Source of the DNA: Prionace glauca
Taxonomy: Eukaryota; Chordata; Chondrichthyes; Carcharhiniformes; Carcharhinidae
Reading direction: 5' to 3'
Length of the DNA stretch: 64,000 bases
Assembly (NCBI GenBank): GCA_037974335.1
Contig: CM075760.1
Location: forward strand, 50,302,469-50,366,468
The notes under the pieces are model-generated. The model worked only from the letters and a program-made list of their open reading frames with translations. It did not search any database and was not told the origin of the DNA. Each line of letters begins with the position of its first letter. The stretch's first letter is position 1. This document shows positions 50,739 through 60,846 of the stretch, piece by piece. The position numbers and the translations under genes were made by a program.

Positions 50739-52239
50739 TTGTTAATGTCGCCCCTGGCGATGATCGTTGCGTCGTCGATGGAGACGGGAGAGGTTCCGGA
50801 GGATTGGAGGGTTGCGGATGTAGTTCCTATTTTTAAGAAAGGGAACAGAGATAGCCCGGGAAATTACCGATTGGTGAGTCTGACCTCAGTGGTTGGTAAG
50901 CTGATGGAGAGGTTTCTGAGGGACAGGATTTATGAGCATTTGGAGAGGTTTAGCATGATCAGGAATAGTCAGCATGGATTTGTCAAGGGCCGGTCGTGCC
51001 TTACGAGCCTAGCTGAGTTCTTCGAAAATGTGACTGAACACATTGACGAAGGAAGTGCCGTGGACATAGTGTACATGGACTTCAGCAAGGCGTTTGATAA
51101 GGTTCCCCATGCAAGACTTCTTGAGAAGGTGAGAGGGCATGGGATCCAAGGGCCTTTGGCCTTGTGGATCCAGAACTGGCTTGCCTGCAGAAGGCAGAGA
51201 GTGGTTATGGATGGGTCTTTTTCTGCATGGAGGTCGGTCACTAGTGGAGTGCCCAGGGATCTGTTCGAGGACCCTTGCTGTTTGTCATTTTCATAAATGA
51301 CCTGGATGAGGAAGTGGAGGGATAGGTTAGCAAGTTTGCTGATGACACGAAGGTCGGCGGTGTTGTGGATGGTCTGGAGGGATGTCAGAAGTTGCAGCAG
51401 GACATAGATAGGATGCAGGACTGGGCGGAGAAATGGCAGATGGACTTCAACGTGGATAAATGTGTCGTGGTCCATTTTGGCAGAACAAATGGATGAACGA
51501 GTACACTATCAAGGGCAGGAGTCTTAGTAGTGTTGAAGAGCAGAAGGATCTTGGGGTCCAGGTTCACAGGACACGTAAATCGGCCTCGCAGGTGGAGGAG
51601 GTAGTCAAGAAGGCGTATGGTGTACTGGCCTTCATTAATCGAGGGATTGAGTTTAGGAGTCGGGAGGTAATGCTGCAACTTTACAGGACCCTTGTCAGGC
51701 CTCATTTGGAGTACTGTGCGCAGTTCTGGTCGCCTCACTATAGGAAGGACGTAGTAGCTATTGAAAGGGTGCAGAGGAGATTTACAAGGATGTTGCCTGG
51801 ATTGGGAGGCATGCCTTATGAAGATAGGTTGGGGGAGCTGGGACTATTCTCCCTGGAGAGACGAAGGTTGAGAGGCGACCTGATAGAGGTTTATAAGATG
51901 TTGAGAGGAATAGATAGGGTGGATTCTCAGAGGCTATTTCCCGGGTTGAAATGGTCGCTACGAGAGGACACAGGTTTAAGGTGAGGGGAAGCAAGTACAG
52001 AGGTGATGTTAGGGGTAAGTTTTTCACTCAGAGGGTGGTGAGTGAATGGAATCGGCTGCCGTCAGTGGTGGTAGAGACGAACTCGCTGGGGTCTTAAAAG
52101 CTTCTGGATCAGTATATGGGATTTAACAGGATTGGGGGCTATAGATAGGTCGATGGATTGTAGGTGTTGATGTGATCGGTGCAGCTTGTGGGCCGAAGGG
52201 CCTGTTTGTGCTGTAGTGTTCTATGTTCTAAGTTTCTAT
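50739..52239 (+). mobile_element. CR1-clade LINE, family E, 5'-truncated
   Basis: RT frames at 50739-51296 and 51460-51984 contain VPEDWRVADVVPIFKKGN, SLTSVVGKLMERFLRD, IVYMDFSKAFDKVPH and [19 protein letters not shown]. There are frameshifts near the SGVP and VVHFG blocks. The 3' end gggccgaagggcctgtttgt and tagtgttctatgttc is near 52230. It is inserted in family F. Confidence 0.85.
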
Positions 52240-52672
52240 TTGGCCCATATCCTTCTATACCCATCTCACCCATGTAACTGTCCAAATGCATTTTCAAAGA
52301 CAAAATTGTACCCATCTCTATGACTACATCTGGCAGCTTGTTCCAGACACTCACCATCCTCTGTGTGAAACAAAATGCTCCTCTCGACACTTTTGTATCT
52401 TTCCCCTCCCATCTGAAACCTAGGCTCTCTGGTTTTAGACTCCACTAACTTTGGGAAGAGATATTGACTATCCAGCTGATCTGTGCCATGCATTATTTTA
52501 TAGAGCTCTATAAGATCACCCCTCAGCCTCCTACGCGTCAGAAAAAAAGTCACAGTCTATCCAGCTTCTCCTTATAACTCAATCCATCAAGTCCCAGTAG
52601 CATCCTTGTAAATCTTTTCTGCACTCTTTCTAGTTTAATAATATCCTTTCTATAATAGGGTGACCAGAATAT
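52240..52672 (-). mobile_element. Old LINE, family F, continuation (outer copy)
   Basis: The plus-strand blocks tttggcccatatccttctat, cagcttgttccagacactca and tagtttaataatatcctttc follow family F order directly from 50738. It carries many substitutions and small indels. Confidence 0.75.
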
Positions 52673-52691
52673 CTGTGGGGTCTGAAAGATG

Positions 52692-52933
52692 GTAAAAAGT
52701 CTGACAACACCAGGTTTTAGTCCAACCGATTTATTTGATAATATTCTCACAAGCTTTCGAGGGGGCTGCCTCTTTGTCAAGTGAATGGAGAACTCTCCAT
52801 TCACTTGACAAAGAGGCAGCCCCCTCGAAAGCTTGTGAGAATATTATCAAATAAATCGGTTGGACTAAAACCTGGTGTTGTCAGACTTTTTACTGTGTTT
52901 ACGCCAGTCCAACGCCGGCATACCCACATCATG
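52692..52933 (+). mobile_element. Palindromic Penelope-like element, near-perfect hairpin
   Basis: The left arm starts gtaaaaagtctgacaacacc. From about 52795 the sequence runs back as its inverse (ctccattcacttgacaaaga to tcagactttttac). There is practically no loop: ggagaa|ctctcc lies at the centre. A flanking 11-bp duplication tctgaaagatg lies at 52681-52691 and 52934-52944. The right arm extends about 40 bp beyond the left (agtccaacgccggc, ccacatcatg). Confidence 0.85.
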
Positions 52934-53142
52934 TCTGAAAGATGGGCAGATTAGGTGGATTTACCATGCTAAATTCTCCCTTAATGTCCAAAGATGTGAA
53001 GGTTAGTGGGATTAGAGAGTATTGTGGGGTTACGGGAATAGGGTAAAATGTTCTGTTGACATAGACTTGATGCACTGTCGGGATTTTATGATTTTAATGG
53101 CGGAGGGGGTGCGGGGTGGTTTGATATCTGGGGGAGAGTGTT

Positions 53143-53449
53143 GCAGCACAGTGGCACAGTGCTGCAACACATTGCTGCCTCTCAGCGCTGGGGCCCCACA
53201 TTCGATTCCCAGCTTGGGTCACTGTCTGTGTGGAGTTTGCACATTCTCCCCATGTCTGCATGGGTTTCCTCCAGATGCTCTGCTATCCTCCAGCAGTCCG
53301 AAAGACGTGCTGGTTAGATGCATTGGCCATGCTAAATTCTCCGTCAGTGTTTCCGAACAGGAATGTGGTGACTAAGGCATTTTCACAGGAATTGCGTTGC
53401 AGTGTGAATGTCAGCCTACTTATTAGTGACACTAATAAATAACCTTAAA
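53143..53449 (+). repeat. tRNA-derived SINE (tail type 1)
   Basis: The head cagcacagtggcacagtgct, box B cattcgattcccagc, body tgtctgcatgggtttcctcc, and tail agtgacactaataaataacc match the 43186 copy. Confidence 0.85.
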
Positions 53450-53599
53450 CTGCATGTCTCGGTGCCGCTGTGACAATGCACCCTCTTGTTTAAACACTCT
53501 GCAATGCTGAGACTGGGGAGAGGAGTGAACAACAGGGAGCAGCATTGCAGCTTCTCTCCCCTCATTGAAACTGGGATTGTTGCTCCATCTGCTGCACCT

Positions 53600-54350
53600 C
53601 CCCACCACATCCACTGGGGGGCAGTCTGGACAATGGGCTGCAGACAGACCTGACTGCGCCTGCGCCAGAATCAGTCACCGCCGGCGGCGGCCATCTTCCG
53701 TTGACAGGGGAGACGGCCGGCGGCCATCTTGTGTTGCCAGAGGAGACGGCCGGCGTCCATCTTGCGTTGCCAGGGGAGACGGCCGGCGTCCATCTTGCGT
53801 TGCCAGGGGAGACGGCGTCCCGCGCGCTGCACTCTGGGGGAATTCACCTCCCGCACATGCGCCCAGGCAGTTACATTTTAATCTTTTAATATTTTGAATC
53901 TTGATGATTATTATTCACATCCTCACCCGTCAGACTTTCGGTTCCTTCTCCATTCGGGAAAATCATTTCTGTTTTTTATTCCGTCTGTTTTTAAATCACT
54001 CCCGCGTGGTGCGCTCTGGGAAAATACTACAGCACATGCGCGGTTCCGCCACCTGCGTCTTTATAAAAATATGTATTTTATTTAATTTTAATTCCGCTCC
54101 GGGCGGGATTTCCGGGTGGGAATTTCTCTCACTTTCTACCTTTCTCAACCGTCGCTTTTTCCTCGGCTGGGGGAGGGACTGATGGTGACATCACGGCAAT
54201 ATGGCGGCTGGCCCCGCCTTTCTACAGGACCCGGATGGTCCGCCAACGAGCACCGGCCGGGCCGGAGTAGGCAAGAGGTGACACTGAGCGGGGCAGCGCC
54301 TGGGCGTGTCACAGCGACCCCCGGTGGTCAGGATGGGAAATAGCAGCAGC
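53600..54350. promoter_or_regulatory. CpG island-like promoter region
   Basis: The segment is CpG-dense. It contains a four-unit YY1-like array (53691-53822), two copies of an actctggg/cgctctggg block followed 20-23 bp later by acatgcgc (53832-53862 and 54014-54042; ZNF143-like and NRF1-like), and a CRE/YY1-like pair (gtgacatcacgg, aatatggcggc) at 54184-54206. No coding exon is recognisable; 54207-54360 could hold a short 5' non-coding exon. Confidence 0.55.
53691..53822. repeat. Tandem array, exact 33-bp period, four units
   Basis: Units start with ccatctt at 53691, 53724, 53757 and 53790. Each contains ccatcttgcgttgccag and ggagacggccggcg or close variants. The ggccatctt core is YY1-like. 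Confidence 0.9.
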
Positions 54351-54359
54351 GCAGTCTCT

Positions 54360-54754
54360 GCCCAAAGGCTTCCCCAGTTCAGCTGCTGAGAGACCTCTTC
54401 AACTGGAAACTTCAGCTTCTCACATTCACCCCCTGTGTTCAGTCAATGTTTAATAGACAACCTCTGTAGTGAAATCAGAAACAACTTGTTCACATTAAAG
54501 AGGATGGGAATCTGAACCATTCTGCTCAAAAAGCTCTGCTCGCCTTGAAATTTCAATTGAAATGTTCAAGATGAGAATTTATAGATACAAGTCATGTTGT
54601 ATGTGGAACGCTCATGATGCCACAATAAGATCAGTACAGACACCTCACAGGGCTGTGTGACTGGAGGTGTCAGAGATGGAGTGGTTAAATATAGAGCTAC
54701 AGAGTCTGAAGCTTAGTTTTGGGTAAAGAAAAATGGCATTACAAAGAACAGAGA
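54360..54754. other. No recognised feature
   Basis: Sequence downstream of the CpG-rich region with no repeat or gene identified. Confidence 0.35.
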
Positions 54755-55020
54755 AAATTATAGGACATGTCCTTCGGCCCTTCAAACCTTCACTGACGAT
54801 GCTGCCCCACTTAACTAAAACCCCCTATCCTTCCGGGACCATATCCCTTTATTCCCATCCTATTCATGTATTTGTCAAGTGATGTAAAAGTCACAACTGC
54901 ATCCGCTTCTACTATCTCTCCCCGGCAGCGAGTTCCAGGAACCCACCACTCTCTGTGCAAACAATCTGCCATGCCCATCTCCTTTAAACCTTGCCCCTTG
55001 CACTTTAAAACATGCCTTCA
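54755..55020 (-). mobile_element. Old LINE 3' fragment, family D
   Basis: On the plus strand it reads agaacagagaaaattatagg, catcctattcatgtatttgt and cggcagcgagttccaggaac, parallel to 14970-15180. Minus-strand orientation. Confidence 0.7.
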
Positions 55021-55029
55021 TCGGCCGGG

Positions 55030-55400
55030 GCATTTTGTTCCTGAACATTATCTGAATCTCGATGTTACACCCATAGTATCTTCGCTCTGGCCTCGGCCTC
55101 AAATGCTTTGTGTCAAATAAGAAATGATGAATTGTTTGATGCAATGCCAGGAAAGAAACGTTCCTATTTTGACACCTGCACATATCAGCAAATCATCCAG
55201 TCTACAAGACAATTTAATAGGTTTAGGTGCAGACTAACATAGTTAATCGCCATCTGAAACATGCTAGGGTGAGGGAAGTCTGTATGATTTCAGTTTGGTG
55301 CTGAATATTATCAGAATCTCGATGTTACAGACATATTATCTTTGCTCTGACCTCAGCTTGAAATGCTTTCTCCAAAATCAGAAATGCTGAATTTTATGGA
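55030..55400. repeat. Local repeat of the tRNA region, copies 1 and 2
   Basis: Block aatctcgatgttacacccat with tgctttgtgtcaaataagaa and tcaagacaatttaatagg... (55035-55270) is partly repeated at 55300-55400 and again at 60845-61055. Function is unknown. Confidence 0.6.
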
Positions 55401-55687
55401 AAAAAATGACAAAATTGTATAAATTCACAAAGACATGTTTAATTATGTCCAAAATGTATTTGAGGTTAGCATTTATTTAATATCCTAATCTTATTGAAGG
55501 TTTTTTTTCCGAAAAAAAACTTAAAATAGTCGGTTGCTGTTCATTAGCAATTTCCGAACATTACTTTCTCCAGAGAAGCTGAAAATATGCTTGGCAGCAT
55601 TTGTCAGAATAAGGATAAAGCTATTAAATACCCTTTTCATCGAAAGTAACAAGGAATTTGTGAACGCCTTTTGAAGGTTTGTACTGA
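55401..55687. other. AT-rich, no recognised feature
   Basis: A short A/T-rich stretch with an imperfect tttttttccgaaaaaaaac palindrome at about 55500. Confidence 0.35.
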
Positions 55688-55744
55688 GCTAACCAGGAGT
55701 CTTCTGAGTGATAGTCAGACGTGTTATCCATTGCGCCACTAGCC
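55688..55744 (-). pseudogene. tRNA-Arg-like pseudogene, truncated
   Basis: The minus strand begins ggctagtggcgcaatggata, then acacgtctgac and tcagaagactcctgg, as in eukaryotic tRNA-Arg. The anticodon loop reads ctatcac instead of ctacgga. The T arm and acceptor 3' strand are lost, so it is not functional. Confidence 0.7.
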
Positions 55745-56014
55745 TACATGTAAAAGTGGGATAGTTGTTACATATTAGCTCGACGTTTCGAAAGTTTCAG
55801 GCAAAAACATTGTCAAAAAGTTTGCTTTTACTTGTGAGGAAAAGGTCCATTATTGAGATTGTCTTTATTCATTTCCTATCATCCCTAATTGCCCTTGAAT
55901 TGAGTAACAGCAGCTGAACGAGCTGGCAAATTCTCCTCTCGAATCGGACTTGGTGATAAACTTAAATGAAACGCCCTTCAGCCAATCCATCATCTGTATT
56001 TGCAAATTAAAACA

Positions 56015-56086
56015 AGGTTCCACCGAGATTTGAACGCGGATCGCTGGATTCAGAGTCCAGAGTGCTCACCATTACATCACGGAACC
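56015..56086 (-). tRNA. tRNA-Gln-CTG: tRNA-Gln (CTG)
   Basis: The 72-nt minus-strand gene starts GGTTCCGTGATGTAATGG and has the anticodon loop ACTCTGAA context and acceptor GGTTCC/GGAACC with discriminator T(U). The T stem has one mismatch (CCGCG against CTCGG). A TTTT pol III terminator follows immediately. It is probably functional or only lightly decayed. Confidence 0.85.
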
Positions 56087-57141
56087 TAACATGTGGTGAA
56101 ACTTTAAAATCGTGGATCAATACTTGTGCCAATTTGAACAGCAGGGAGCAATATCAGTCCCGTTGCACAATTCATATTTACATTACCCTTGCTGGTTCCT
56201 CCTGTAAAAGCGACTACGCTCCCTTCCACTGCATTAAATTTCACTGTAACTGACCACATTCAAACACCAATGTTTGCATCGAACTGACATAAACCTTACT
56301 GCAGTAAATCCACTGAACAACATCAGCTTATCACAGCTCTGCTTTCATCACACTGGAAGCCAATGTGAAAAATATAAACAATTTCAAATCTTAACAGACA
56401 GGAAGGAGTATGTGAGTGCGGACAATTGGCGCTGTGCACATTACTGTAACCATATCTGGGAGAATCAGGCAGATGGGATCCTGGGGGTTTCGTGGTTAGG
56501 ATTCATTGCTTTCAGATGTCGCAGACTGGCCTCGATATATGAAGATTTAATGCATTTTTAACGTAAGAGTAAAAAGCTTTGGGGTTTTCCTTTATCCGAC
56601 TTGCCAAGGACTTCTCATGCCCCCTACTAGCTCTCCTAAGCCCTATTTTTTAATTCATTCCGAGCTAAGTTGTAACCCTATATAGGTGTTATCAAGTGTT
56701 GACTGTGGAAGTTTGGCCTGGTGTCGCACTGGGTAGCAGCTTTGAAGAAATGTAGCAACTTAAAGCTTTTGCAGAATGGCATGATGCGTATTGTTGTGAT
56801 ATTGGTTGAATGCAAGAGGCGGTGTACAAATAATTTGAATACATTTTAAGTGTGTTTAGACTGATGTGGTGAAAGCAGAGGCTTATTTGGGAGAAAGAGG
56901 CTGGGTGAGAGGGGGACTGTTGCAGAGTGCTTGTGTTTTGGAGGAAGGTTGAAAGTTTGAGATGTGGTTGTTAATGAAAGGAAGGTGTTGAACAGCATGA
57001 GAGGCTTGTGCGATGTTGCGTGTGAGATTTGAGTGAGAGCATTTGTGGGCATTTGGGGAACGAAAGGATAAAGTCAGAAACTTACAATGCTGCTGAGTGT
57101 GAAGGAAGAGAGAGCATGTGGGGGTAGGACTAACAAGAACA

Positions 57142-57212
57142 GCATTGGTGGTTCAGTGGGAGAATTCTCGCCTGCCACGCGGGAGGCCCGGGTTCGATTC
57201 CCGGCCAATGCA
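57142..57212 (+). tRNA. tRNA-Gly-GCC: tRNA-Gly (GCC)
   Basis: The 71-nt gene folds with acceptor GCATTGG/CCAATGC, the box-A region ggtggttcagtgg, anticodon GCC in tgccacg, and T arm cccgggttcgattcccgg (box B). All stems pair. No TTTT lies directly downstream; tttctttct is the nearest T-rich run. Confidence 0.92.
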
Positions 57213-57674
57213 AAGCTTCTTCTTTCTCCGTTCACTTTGTATATTGACGCGAATCTCCTGCCAAAATTAGGAGAAAACAAGGGAAATATTCAGTATTGGA
57301 ACAAATCGCGAGGGAAATGGATCACAATATTCGGAAGGAGGAGCAGTTGTGAACGTTATTATTGATGATTGAGTGGAAAGTATTGGATCGTTGGGCTACT
57401 GGTGGTTCGTTCCCTTCCCTCCCGTTGAATTCCTGCCTGTGATAAGAAACATGGATTCATTTTACCTGCCCGTTCATAGGAGAAAGGGAATAACCAACAC
57501 ACTACAGCAGTGCTGCGGGATCAACGGAACTAAAGAGACTTGTATAGAATTGTAAACAGTGCGGTCATGCTGCAGGTCTGGAACAGGTTTTCAGAAATAG
57601 AATTGTGGTCACTGACATACTAGAACCCTACAGAACCCTACTAGTTTAGAATATATTTAACTGCTGCTGTCTCA
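57213..57674. other. Spacer in tRNA cluster
   Basis: No gene or repeat recognised between the Gly and Asn-type tRNA genes. Confidence 0.35.
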
Positions 57675-57748
57675 GTCTCTGTGGCGCAATTGGTCAGCGC
57701 GTTTGGCTTTTAACCGAAAGGTTGGTGGTTCGAGACCACCCAGGGACG
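57675..57748 (+). tRNA. tRNA with Asn-type body and TTT anticodon (predicted Lys decoder)
   Basis: The 74-nt gene matches eukaryotic tRNA-Asn throughout: acceptor GTCTCTG/CAGGGAC, D arm gcgcaattggtcagcgc, T arm ggtggttcgagaccacc, discriminator G. The anticodon loop is CTTTTAA instead of CTGTTAA, so the anticodon is TTT, which reads AAA/AAG. All stems pair (acceptor position 4 is a T-G wobble), and a TTTTT terminator lies about 12 bp downstream. The intact fold argues against simple decay. Confidence 0.85.
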
Positions 57749-58374
57749 GAATTTCGCTATTTTTCTCACTATCAGCATTCATGGGTAAACAGTTGCCTGT
57801 TTCAACTCATTGAAAAGTCTGGAATCACGAGAGAGAATTTGGTCGTGTACAAGCCGAGACATTGTGTGTGCCCTTGTATCTTTCGAGTCACCAGGATCTC
57901 TACATGTCTGCACCTGAATCTTGGTGTATCTGAATCTAGTGTGCCCCTGCATCTATATGTGTCCCTGAATCTGTTTAAGTCCCCCTGTTTCTCTGTCAGC
58001 TCCAATACCTGTGTGTGTGTACATGTCTGATTCTTTGTACCTTTTTTCAGACTAAACCGTGAAAATGTCTGACAAACGAATTGCAGAGGGCAGCAATGTT
58101 TACCCACTAAGATTCTGAATTTGATTAACTCTGATAACTGCATCGAATGTACAATTTGAAGTTTCAAATAATCCCGACTTCAATCTCCAGACATTATCTC
58201 CCAATGGGAAATGAAGAACACGGTTTATCTGCGGTGCCTGGTTATAAAAAGGGCGAATACGCCAGCCGAGAGCCTTCTACAAACTCCAATCTCGGACAAT
58301 ATCTTCCAATATTCATATTTCAGTCACCGGTTCGCAGACTCACAAGCACTAGCGCCTGCAGTCTCTGTTGTCCG
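57749..58374. other. Spacer in tRNA cluster
   Basis: The first 70 bases (cggaatttcgctatttttct, aacagttgcctgtt) are repeated after the Asn-type copy at 59446. The rest is unassigned. Confidence 0.4.
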
Positions 58375-58386
58375 CCAGCAGATGGT
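58375..58386 (+). promoter_or_regulatory. CTCF-like core motif
   Basis: ccagcagatggt fits 11 of 12 positions of a common CTCF core pattern (CCASYAGRKGGC). A similar string occurs in SINEs of this window (for example near 35870), so chance or repeat origin is possible. Confidence 0.25.
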
Positions 58387-58389
58387 GGT

Positions 58390-59445
58390 GTTGTATCATT
58401 TTAATCACAAGGTTAGTGCAGCAGGTTTGAGGAGACATTTGAGGACAATTTATTTCCCTGTTTCCATGGAAAGGGAACAATCAGTAAAGCAATGGCATTA
58501 ATATCTCTGTCAGTAACATTCACAGGGAAATCTGGCCGAAGGATAGCGAATTTAATACTTGCATTCATATTTACCTTCCGGTTACTGAACATGTCGATTA
58601 CCAGCTAATTATTGTATAAACTTACCATTTTGTGATGTAAAGATTTGTCCATTTTATCATCCAGACATTATCAAATAATATTTCATTATAATCGGACACA
58701 TGTCTCTTTTTCGCTGGATTTTCCATTCCTCGGCGCTCAGTTTTTTCCTTAATCCGTTCAGAAATCCAGCCCGAACCCTGCCTCTATAATATGTTCTGTG
58801 TATATGTAAATATAGTTCCTTGTTATAATTTTTGACTTCAACACAATTCGAGCCCTAACTCACTCTGATCTATAACACAATTTCATCCACACGATTATAT
58901 TGCACTTTTTAGTTAATATCCATCTATTTTTCTCACTCGCTCGTTGTTCGATTCCACCTATTAGACACATTTGATAGAAAACCAATTAGTGAGAAAGTGT
59001 TTGCTTTATTAGTGATACACGGGTGTGTTCAGTAGTGCATGACATTGAGCCTAGCACAATAATATCTGAGATGGAGCCTAATGTAACGTAAGTGGACTCT
59101 TGACTAAGTAATAATAGTTCAGAGACGATGATTTGTAGCATTTATCATGGCATGTCTATATGTATTAATAAATGAAGCGGCATGTAATGTAGTGTAAACA
59201 GTTGCAAAGTCTATTGCAATAATGATTCAAATGAGTCAAACGCAGTATATAAAGAGACATGGCCTAGTGCATTACTGTACAAGACTGCACCAAATGTGTG
59301 ATTGTAGTGAACACTGCCATGAACAGTCATAAATGAGACAAGGTTAATTGTAGCCGTTATCGAAGCACAGCCCAGTGCATGAATAATGAAATTAAGCTTC
59401 AGATTGCGTGATCATTGGTCACAAACTGGTTCAGCTGCTGTCTTA
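58390..59445. other. Spacer in tRNA cluster, AT-rich
   Basis: No reading frame, RNA gene or repeat could be assigned. Confidence 0.35.
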
Positions 59446-59519
59446 GTCTCTGTTGCGCAATTGGTCAGCACGTTTGGCTGTTAACGGAAAGGTTGGTGGT
59501 TCGAGACCATCCAAAGTCG
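59446..59519 (+). pseudogene. tRNA-Asn (GTT) decayed copy
   Basis: It starts gtctctgttgcgcaattgg and retains anticodon GTT (ggctgttaacg). The acceptor stem has two mismatches (GTCTCTG against CAAAGTC) and the anticodon stem one, so it is likely non-functional. Flanks on both sides match those of the tRNA at 57675, so the two are a duplicated unit. Confidence 0.8.
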
Positions 59520-59692
59520 GAATTTTACTCCTTCCTCACCATCAGTATTCACGGTTAAACAGTTGCCTGTTGGCAATGGGTCCGTGGGTGCCAATAAAAA
59601 ATAGCTATGAATTGTTCCCGGCTGTACTGTTATCTGGTATTACCAACATTATTTAATGACGATTGACTTCAAACATATCACATACAACATTT

Positions 59693-59766
59693 TATATATA
59701 TATATATATATCTGTACACCATTACATGTATATATATCGTGTGTATATATATATATATATATATAT
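59693..59766. repeat. (TA)n/(ATAC)n microsatellite
   Basis: Alternating tatata runs with a central ctgtacaccattacatg interruption. Confidence 0.95.
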
Positions 59767-59817
59767 GTGCTTCCATTATACCTTTAAACATAAAAAAAAA
59801 ACAATTGAAAAATGAGC

Positions 59818-60040
59818 TATTGGCTGAGCATTTGCTCCAATTCCATATCCCTGCTTCCATTCATTCCTGGATAGATCATAAATCTGTCTAACCCAAACTG
59901 AAATGTGTTCAATGATAGAGCATCAACAACCTCTGGAGTAGAGAATTCCCAAGATTCACCAGCCTTTGAGTAAAGCAATTTCTCCTCATCACAGTCCGAA
60001 ATCATCAGCGCCTTATCCTGAGATTGTGTCTATGTCGAAA
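59818..60040 (-). mobile_element. Old LINE C-terminal fragment
   Basis: On the minus strand the end of an ORF2 is visible (KAGESWEFSTPEVVDALSLN). It is similar in kind to 63478-64000 and diverged. Confidence 0.6.
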
Positions 60041-60093
60041 TAAAACTAAAGGTAGGTGACTCAAGTAAAGTAATAGTTTGAAATCAGGAAGTT

Positions 60094-60165
60094 TCCCTGG
60101 TGGTCTAGTGGTTAGGATTCGGCGCTCTCACCGCCGCGGCCCGGGTTCGATTCCCGGTCAGGGAA
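60094..60165 (+). tRNA. tRNA-Glu-CTC: tRNA-Glu (CTC)
   Basis: The 72-nt gene starts tccctggtggtctagtggtt and has anticodon CTC in gcgctctcaccg, the T arm cccgggttcgattcccgg, and acceptor 3' strand tcaggga. As I recall it, it agrees with the vertebrate tRNA-Glu-CTC sequence over its whole length. It appears intact. Confidence 0.95.
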
Positions 60166-60420
60166 TGCAGATTTATTGCTGTACAACAATCCTGTGTTAT
60201 TTGCCGGTCTGCACCAGTTCTGTCGGAATCAGTATCAGGGAGATTTCCTCTTTAGTATCTGAATTGGAAATGTCAGATTTAAAGAACAGAGAAAAAAAAG
60301 GAGCGACAGATTACAAAGCGCTGATGGTACAAATGCTGAGATTATTGGAAGAAAGATGAAAATGATGCTTTAATGAATGGGTAGAAATCATTGATCCCTT
60401 AGATACGAACGCTTTTAAAT
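60166..60420 (+). repeat. 3' flank of tRNA-Glu, duplicated at 63197
   Basis: The block agatttattgctgtacaac, tctgcaccagttctgt, agggagatttcctctttag, gaaagatgaaaatgatg reappears in order at 63200-63440. Confidence 0.8.
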
Positions 60421-60577
60421 TTTGATGTTGGGAATAAGTTGTACAATCAGATTGAAAGTAACGGTTATCTTCCTGAATTCATTGACATGGGCTCTCAGTC
60501 TAACCATCGGAACCTGCAGCAACACAGCGCAGTTGAACATTGCAGACAGGCTGATTTGCTCCATTACTTTTCCAGTT

Positions 60578-60650
60578 GTTTCTGTAGTGTGGTGGTTATC
60601 ACATTCGCTTCACACGCGAAAGGTCCCCGGTTCGAAACCGGGCAGAAACA
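60578..60650 (+). tRNA. tRNA-Val-CAC: tRNA-Val (CAC)
   Basis: The 73-nt gene has acceptor GTTTCTG/CAGAAAC, box A tagtgtggtgg, anticodon CAC in ttcacac with paired stem ttcgc/gcgaa, and T arm ccccggttcgaaaccggg. All stems pair. A short LINE copy is inserted about 40 bp downstream. Confidence 0.93.
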
Positions 60651-60688
60651 TTCATTAAGCTTTCTCATGCCGGGGAAGGGGAAAAGAC

Positions 60689-60846
60689 GCAGGTTGATGG
60701 GTTTTTGATGAGAGAGGGGATTAAGGGTTATGGGGAGAGGGCGGGAAGGTGGAGCTGAGCCACAACAGATCAGCCATGATCTTATTGAATGGCGGACCAG
60801 GCTCGAAGGGCTAGTTGGCCTACTCCTGCTCCTATTTCTTATGTTC
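60689..60846 (+). mobile_element. CR1-clade LINE, family A, 0.16-kb 3' end
   Basis: The sequence ggttgatgggtttttgatga, then cgggaaggtggagctgagcc and actcctgctcctatttctta, is the terminal part of family A. It is one of the shortest copies here. Confidence 0.9.

Noticed and set aside
9853-52933. Calling the palindromic copies MITEs of a DNA transposon
   Set aside because: Target duplications vary from 11 to 14 bp and one end is truncated at different points, which does not suit cut-and-paste families; the interior resembles a Penelope-type GIY-YIG end.
56480-56535. tRNA-Glu/His-like string (cgtggttaggattcattgc)
   Set aside because: Only about 20 bases match and neither the anticodon stem nor the T arm can be formed.
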